Below, piece by piece: positions 6,777 to 10,135 of a stretch of DNA of 10,135 nt. The stretch comes from Cyanobium sp. GTDB lineage: Bacteria; Cyanobacteriota; Cyanobacteriia; PCC-6307; Cyanobiaceae. The position numbers and the translations under genes were made by a program. How positions within the stretch are numbered: the first letter of the stretch is position 1; every line of letters begins with the position of its first letter. The DNA lies in assembly GCA_014191535.1 (NCBI GenBank), contig BJHC01000031.1, positions 1 through 10,135 on the forward strand. Direction: 5' to 3'. The notes under the pieces were generated by a model that worked only from the letters and a program-made list of their open reading frames with translations, was not told the DNA's origin and searched no databases.

Positions 6777-7142
6777 ATGATTCAACAGGAAACCTTCCTC
6801 AACGTCGCTGACAACAGCGGCGCCAAGCGCATCCAGTGCATCCGTGTGCTGGGGACCAACCGTCGTTATGCCCACGTGGGCGACGTGATCGTGGCCGCCG
6901 TCAAGGACGCCATGCCCAACATGGGCGTCAAGAAGTCGGATGTGGTCAAGGCCGTGGTGGTGCGCACCAAGGCCACCCTGCGCCGCAACAACGGCAACTC
7001 GATCCGCTTCGACGACAACGCTGCCGTGATCCTCGGCAACGACAACAACCCCAAGGGCACCCGCGTCTTTGGTCCGGTTGCCCGCGAACTGCGCGATCGC
7101 AACTTCACCAAGATCGTGTCCCTCGCTCCGGAGGTGATCTGA
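6777..7142 (+). CDS. rplN: 50S ribosomal protein L14
   Basis: L14 (121 residues) lies at the subunit interface, forms intersubunit contacts and is the binding site of the silencing factor RsfS. The sequence is canonical: [20 protein letters not shown] at the start, [20 protein letters not shown] in the middle, then [20 protein letters not shown], the [20 protein letters not shown] segment and the ending VSLAPEVI. The Shine-Dalgarno sequence GAGGAGA (6763-6769) overlaps the rpsQ stop. The final codons of this gene contain an unusually long Shine-Dalgarno sequence for rplX. In E. coli rplN is the first gene of a separate spc operon; here it continues directly from the S10-type genes. Confidence 0.98.
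   Translation: MIQQETFLNVADNSGAKRIQCIRVLGTNRRYAHVGDVIVAAVKDAMPNMGVKKSDVVKAVVVRTKATLRRNNGNSIRFDDNAAVILGNDNNPKGTRVFGPVARELRDRNFTKIVSLAPEVI
7130..7139 (+). promoter_or_regulatory. Ten-base Shine-Dalgarno sequence of rplX inside rplN
   Basis: GGAGGTGATC is complementary over ten consecutive bases to the conserved 16S rRNA 3' end. It encodes the last residues of L14 (EVI). GGAGG ends 9 bases before the rplX ATG at 7144, and only one base separates the rplN stop from that ATG. Confidence 0.85.
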
Positions 7143-7143
7143 G

Positions 7144-7500
7144 ATGGCCACTGCCACCCCCAAAGCCAAGACCCCCGTGCGCCTCAAGATGCGCATCAAG
7201 AAGGGCGACACCGTGCAGGTGATCAGCGGCAAGGACAAGGGCAAGACCGGTGAGGTCCTGCGCACCCTTCCCTATGAGAACCGCGTGGTGGTGCAGGGCA
7301 TCAACCTGCGCACCCGCCACGTGAAGCCCACCCAGGAGGGCGAAACCGGTCGCATCGTGACCGAGGAAGCCTCCCTGCACGCCTCCAACGTGATGCTGTA
7401 TTCCACCGACAAAAAGGTGGCCAGCCGCGTCGAGATCGTGGTGGAGAAGGACGGCACCAAGAAGCGCCGCCTCAAGAAAACCGGCGAAATCATCGACTGA
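7144..7500 (+). CDS. rplX: 50S ribosomal protein L24
   Basis: L24 (118 residues) starts assembly of the large subunit and sits near the tunnel exit. A KOW motif is clear in [20 protein letters not shown] (19-38), followed by [15 protein letters not shown], typical of the family. The conserved ASNVMLYS is present near residues 81-88. The N-terminal extension ([16 protein letters not shown]) before the KOW domain is basic and a little longer than in E. coli. The gene starts one base after the rplN stop, with a ten-base Shine-Dalgarno sequence. After it comes the longest gap in the ribosomal operon (65 bases). Confidence 0.97.
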   Translation: MATATPKAKTPVRLKMRIKKGDTVQVISGKDKGKTGEVLRTLPYENRVVVQGINLRTRHVKPTQEGETGRIVTEEASLHASNVMLYSTDKKVASRVEIVVEKDGTKKRRLKKTGEIID

Positions 7501-7525
7501 TCGCCCTCTATTCACCCTTGTCCGC

Positions 7526-7545
7526 CTTCTGACCAAGACCAGAAG
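7526..7545 (+). other. Hairpin in the rplX-rplE gap
   Basis: CTTCTG (7526-7531) and CAGAAG (7540-7545) form a perfect six-pair stem with an eight-base loop. It lies in the only gap in the ribosomal operon longer than 40 bases, 20 bases upstream of the rplE ATG. No T-tract follows, so it is not a standard terminator. In E. coli this junction is where S8 binds the spc mRNA to repress it. An analogous role here is only a hypothesis, and I could not match the S8-site core. Confidence 0.4.
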
Positions 7546-7565
7546 CGCAACCCCCATCCCCCGTC

Positions 7566-8105
7566 ATGTCCCTTAAACAGAACTATCGGGAGAAGATCCA
7601 GCCCAAGTTGCTCAAGGATCTCAACCTCTCGAACATCCACGAAGTCCCCAAGGTGGTGAAAGTCACCGTCAACCGGGGCCTCGGTGAAGCCGCCCAGAAC
7701 GCCAAGGCCCTCGAGGCCTCGATCGAGGAGCTGGCCACCATCACCGGTCAGAAGGTGGTGGTCACCCGCGCCAAGAAGGCCATCGCCGGCTTCAAGATCC
7801 GTCAGGGCATGCCGATCGGTGTGGCCGTCACCCTGCGTGGCGACCGCATGTACGCCTTCCTGGAGCGTCTGATTCACCTGGCGCTGCCGCGCATCCGCGA
7901 CTTCCGCGGTGTGAGCGCCAAGAGCTTCGACGGCCGGGGCAACTACACCCTGGGGGTGAAGGAGCAAATCATCTTCCCCGAAATCTCCTTCGACAAGATC
8001 GATGCCATCCGGGGCATGGACATCACCATCGTGACCACTGCCCGTAACGACGAAGAGGGCCGGGCCCTCCTCCGCGAGATGGGAATGCCGTTCCGCAGCA
8101 ACTGA
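7566..8105 (+). CDS. rplE: 50S ribosomal protein L5
   Basis: L5 (179 residues) binds 5S rRNA in the central protuberance and touches the P-site tRNA. The opening [19 protein letters not shown] is typical of cyanobacterial L5. Conserved parts include [33 protein letters not shown] (59-78), [20 protein letters not shown] (111-130), [12 protein letters not shown] and the C-terminal [20 protein letters not shown]. There is no Shine-Dalgarno sequence: the bases before the ATG are almost all C and T. The start is fixed by homology and by the absence of an upstream alternative. It follows the 65-base gap with the hairpin. rpsN, which follows rplE in many bacteria, is absent here, as is usual in cyanobacteria. 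Confidence 0.98.
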   Translation: MSLKQNYREKIQPKLLKDLNLSNIHEVPKVVKVTVNRGLGEAAQNAKALEASIEELATITGQKVVVTRAKKAIAGFKIRQGMPIGVAVTLRGDRMYAFLERLIHLALPRIRDFRGVSAKSFDGRGNYTLGVKEQIIFPEISFDKIDAIRGMDITIVTTARNDEEGRALLREMGMPFRSN

Positions 8106-8124
8106 GCCCTCTTCGGACCCGACC

Positions 8125-8526
8125 ATGGCCAACCACGACCCGATTTCCGACATGCTCACCCGCATTCGCAATGCGAGTGAGAAGCGTCACCAGTCCACCA
8201 AGGTGCCCGCCAGCCGCATGGCTCGCAGCATCGCCAAGGTGCTCCAGCAGGAGGGCTTCATTGCCGACATCACCGAAGAAGGTGATGGCGTGCTGAAGCA
8301 CCTTGTGCTCGAGCTCAAGTACAGCGGTAAGCACCGTCAGCCGCTGATCCGCACCGTGCAGCGCGTCAGCAAGCCCGGTCTGCGCATCTACAAGAACACA
8401 CGTCAGCTGCCCAAAGTGCTGGGCGGCCTCGGCGTGGCCATCATCTCCACCTCCAAAGGTGTGATGAGCGACCGCGATGCCCGCAAGCAGGGCGTCGGCG
8501 GCGAAGTGCTCTGCTACGTCTACTGA
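8125..8526 (+). CDS. rpsH: 30S ribosomal protein S8
   Basis: S8 (133 residues) is a primary binder of the 16S rRNA central domain; in E. coli it also represses the spc operon by binding its mRNA at rplE. The N-terminal [18 protein letters not shown] (5-22) and the C-terminal [20 protein letters not shown] (111-130) are family signatures, with KPGLRIYKN in between. The conserved C-terminal serine/glycine-rich RNA-binding surface is intact. It begins 19 bases after rplE, without a Shine-Dalgarno sequence. Length is close to the bacterial norm (about 130). Confidence 0.98.
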   Translation: MANHDPISDMLTRIRNASEKRHQSTKVPASRMARSIAKVLQQEGFIADITEEGDGVLKHLVLELKYSGKHRQPLIRTVQRVSKPGLRIYKNTRQLPKVLGGLGVAIISTSKGVMSDRDARKQGVGGEVLCYVY

Positions 8527-8541
8527 TCAGGGAGGTTGATC
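8525..8541 (+). promoter_or_regulatory. Shine-Dalgarno sequence of rplF in a hairpin loop
   Basis: GATCA (8525-8529) and TGATC (8537-8541) can pair around the seven-base loop GGGAGGT, which contains the rplF Shine-Dalgarno sequence. The stem overlaps the rpsH stop codon and ends one base before the rplF ATG at 8543. The weak five-pair stem would show the ribosome-binding site in its loop and could be opened by ribosomes ending rpsH. Confidence 0.5.
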
Positions 8542-8542
8542 C

Positions 8543-9082
8543 ATGTCTCGTATTGGTAAAGCGCCGATTCCCGTGCCGGGCGGCGTCACCGTCACCCTCA
8601 ACGGCCTCGACGTCAAAGTCAAAGGTCCCAAGGGTGAGCTGAACCGCACCCTCCCTGATGGCGTGACCATCGCCCAGGACGGCAACGCCCTGGTGGTGAG
8701 CCCCGCCAATGAGAGCCGTCGCTCCCGCGAGCGCCACGGCCTCTGCCGCACCCTCGTGGCCAACATGGTCGAGGGCGTCAGCAAGGGCTACACCCGCAAG
8801 CTCGAGATCATCGGCGTGGGCTACCGCGCTGCCGTTCAGGGCAAGAAGCTGGTGGTCAGCGCCGGCTACAGCCACCAGGTGGAAATGCTGCCCCCCGATG
8901 GCGTCACCTTCGCCGTCGATGGCAACACCACCGTGCTGATCTCCGGCGCCGACAAGGAAGTGGTGGGCAACGAAGCCGCCAAGGTGCGGGCCATTCGTCC
9001 GCCTGAGCCCTACAAGGGCAAGGGCATCAAGTACGAGGGCGAACGCATCCTGCGCAAGGCCGGTAAGACCGGTAAGAAATGA
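8543..9082 (+). CDS. rplF: 50S ribosomal protein L6
   Basis: L6 (179 residues) binds 23S rRNA at the base of the L7/L12 stalk near the sarcin-ricin loop and helps elongation-factor function. It has two similar alpha/beta domains. The start [19 protein letters not shown] (1-19) is typical, and [19 protein letters not shown] follows. The second domain carries [20 protein letters not shown] and the ending [20 protein letters not shown] (155-174), the L6 signature, then GKTGKK. GGAGGT (8531-8536) lies six bases before the ATG. It follows rpsH by 16 bases. Confidence 0.98.
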   Translation: MSRIGKAPIPVPGGVTVTLNGLDVKVKGPKGELNRTLPDGVTIAQDGNALVVSPANESRRSRERHGLCRTLVANMVEGVSKGYTRKLEIIGVGYRAAVQGKKLVVSAGYSHQVEMLPPDGVTFAVDGNTTVLISGADKEVVGNEAAKVRAIRPPEPYKGKGIKYEGERILRKAGKTGKK

Positions 9083-9114
9083 GGTCTGCCTAAGCGTCGT
9101 TACCCTGTATCCCC

Positions 9115-9480
9115 ATGTCCACTCTGTCCCGCAAGCTGCAGACCCAGAAGCGTCACCGCCGTCTGCGTCGCCATCTCTCCGGCTCCGCTGCGCGTCCGCG
9201 CCTGGCGGTGTTCCGCTCCAACAACCACATCTACGCCCAGGTCATCGACGACGACGCCCAGAGCACCCTGTGCTCCGCCTCGAGCGTCGACAAGGAGCTC
9301 CGCTCCAGCGTCAAGATCGGCGCCAACTGCGATGCCTCCGTCGCCGTCGGCCAGCTGGTCGCCAAGCGTGCCCTGGCCAAGGGCATTCAACAGGTGGTCT
9401 TCGATCGTGGCGGCAACCTGTACCACGGCCGTGTCAAGGCCCTGGCTGACGCCGCCCGGGAAGCGGGCCTTCAGTTCTGA
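9115..9480 (+). CDS. rplR: 50S ribosomal protein L18
   Basis: L18 (121 residues) binds 5S rRNA with L5 and places it in the central protuberance. The basic N-terminus [20 protein letters not shown] is as expected for cyanobacterial L18. [20 protein letters not shown] (27-46) and the C-terminal [20 protein letters not shown] are the core family motifs, ending AAREAGLQF. The gap from rplF is 32 bases, pyrimidine-rich just before the ATG, and contains no usable Shine-Dalgarno sequence. The start is set by homology. Confidence 0.98.
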   Translation: MSTLSRKLQTQKRHRRLRRHLSGSAARPRLAVFRSNNHIYAQVIDDDAQSTLCSASSVDKELRSSVKIGANCDASVAVGQLVAKRALAKGIQQVVFDRGGNLYHGRVKALADAAREAGLQF

Positions 9481-9494
9481 TCCCTGCTCTCACC

Positions 9495-10135
9495 ATGACC
9501 GAAACCAACGACCAAGTTCAGTCCAACGACATCCCGGCGGCGGCCGATGTTCCTGCGGCGGCCGAAGGCCAGCAGGAGCGTCGCGGCGGTGGCCGGGGCG
9601 AGGGCAAGGGTGACCGCCGTGGCGGTGGCCGCGGCCGCGACAACCGTCGCGGTCAGGAGCGCGACTCCGAATGGCAGGAGCGCGTGGTGCAGATCCGCCG
9701 CGTCTCCAAGACCGTCAAGGGCGGTAAGAAGATGAGCTTCCGGGCCATCGTTGTCGTCGGCAACGAGAAGGGCCAGGTGGGCGTGGGCGTCGGCAAGGCC
9801 GGCGATGTGATCGGTGCCGTCCGCAAGGGCGTGGCCGATGGCAAGAAGCACCTGGTGAAGGTGCCCCTCACCCGTCACTCTTCGATCCCCACCCAGGGCA
9901 ATGGCCGTGACGGCGCCGCCAGCGTGCTGATCCGCCCCGCCGCCCCCGGTACCGGTGTGATCGCCGGTGGTTCGATCCGCACGGTGCTGGAGCTCGCCGG
10001 CATCAAGAACGTGCTGGCCAAGCGCCTCGGTTCGAAGACCCCCCTCAACAACGCCCGCGCCGCCATGGATGCCCTGGCCGGCCTGCGCACCCACAAGGAG
10101 ACCGCCAAGGAGCGGGGCATCTCCCTCGAGCAGAT
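9495..10135 (+). CDS. rpsE: 30S ribosomal protein S5, with RGG-rich N-terminal extension (3' end outside window)
   Basis: S5 acts in decoding accuracy and at the mRNA entry site of the small subunit. The window holds 213 codons plus two bases; the sequence stops at ISLEQ, and homologues end only a few residues later. The S5 double-stranded-RNA-binding-like domain begins near [20 protein letters not shown] (58-77), with [20 protein letters not shown] (81-100). The C-terminal domain shows [20 protein letters not shown] (136-155) and [20 protein letters not shown]. Ahead of this lies a roughly 57-residue extension: an acidic, alanine-containing part, then a glycine/arginine segment with RRGGGRG twice, 12 residues apart. 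E. coli S5 has no such segment; related picocyanobacteria have one of varying sequence. The ATG at 9495 is 14 bases after rplR without a Shine-Dalgarno sequence. The next in-frame ATG is at residue 80, inside the conserved domain, so the extension is likely real unless a non-ATG start is used. Confidence 0.97.
   Translation, partial: MTETNDQVQSNDIPAAADVPAAAEGQQERRGGGRGEGKGDRRGGGRGRDNRRGQERDSEWQERVVQIRRVSKTVKGGKKMSFRAIVVVGNEKGQVGVGVGKAGDVIGAVRKGVADGKKHLVKVPLTRHSSIPTQGNGRDGAASVLIRPAAPGTGVIAGGSIRTVLELAGIKNVLAKRLGSKTPLNNARAAMDALAGLRTHKETAKERGISLEQ
9585..9631 (+). repeat. Direct repeat encoding RRGGGRG in rpsE
   Basis: GGCGGTGGCCG occurs at 9585-9595 and again at 9621-9631, 36 bases (12 codons) apart, and encodes the two GGGR segments of the S5 extension. 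A second pair, GCGGCGGCCGA at 9537-9547 and 9555-9565, has an 18-base period and encodes the alanine clusters. The periods are multiples of three, as expected for in-frame duplication. Confidence 0.7.

Noticed and set aside
2411..7265. Long minus-strand open frames opposite the ribosomal genes (for example 2411-3487, 3126-4220, 4674-5774, 6234-7265).
   Set aside because: They mirror highly conserved ribosomal protein genes, give low-complexity H/G/A/V-rich products and exist because G/C-biased third codon positions avoid stop codons on the opposite strand.
1..10135. Mobile elements, CRISPR arrays, tRNA or rRNA genes, defence or secondary-metabolite genes.
   Set aside because: Nothing of this type was seen on reading both strands; the window is core housekeeping and photosynthesis genes.

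Overview
The window is a GC-rich cyanobacterial chromosome segment. It most resembles the Cyanobium / picocyanobacterial Synechococcus group, judged by protein similarity recalled from memory, the strong preference for G or C at third codon positions, and the gene content. Two genes on the minus strand belong to oxygenic-phototroph lineages: ndhN (photosynthetic NDH-1 complex) and ldpA (iron-sulfur protein of the circadian/redox input pathway). They diverge from a long plus-strand ribosomal protein operon.

Layout. Bases 26-1030 (minus) encode LdpA, which appears to start at a TTG codon overlapping the ndhN stop by four bases. Bases 1027-1497 (minus) encode NdhN. Bases 1498-1919 form a 422-base divergent intergenic region with several short inverted repeats but no convincing promoter by eye. 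From 1920 to the window end the plus strand carries rplC-rplD-rplW-rplB-rpsS-rplV-rpsC-rplP-rpmC-rpsQ-rplN-rplX-rplE-rpsH-rplF-rplR-rpsE. The last gene is cut by the window edge a few codons before its expected end. This is a fused S10/spc cluster. rpsJ is absent from the front and rpsN is absent between rplE and rpsH; both absences are the usual cyanobacterial arrangement rather than a deletion.

The ribosomal genes are packed with gaps from an 8-base overlap to 65 bases and no visible terminator, so they are most likely one transcription unit. Their products build the tunnel exit and tunnel wall (L4, L22, L23, L24, L29), the peptidyl transferase region (L2, L3, L16), the central protuberance (L5, L18), the factor-binding and intersubunit face (L6, L14) and the small subunit (S3, S5, S8, S17, S19). 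Translation initiation is mosaic: about ten genes have a clear Shine-Dalgarno sequence, often inside the preceding gene, while rplC, rpsS, rplE, rpsH, rplR and rpsE have none and are preceded mostly by pyrimidine-rich sequence.

I found no mobile element, CRISPR array, tRNA, rRNA or novel defence-type system. The region is core genome. The points worth a second look are the TTG-coupled ndhN-ldpA pair, the RGG-repeat N-terminal extension of S5, the hairpin at the rplX-rplE junction (the junction used for S8 feedback in E. coli), the structured rplC leader, and the mixed initiation signals.
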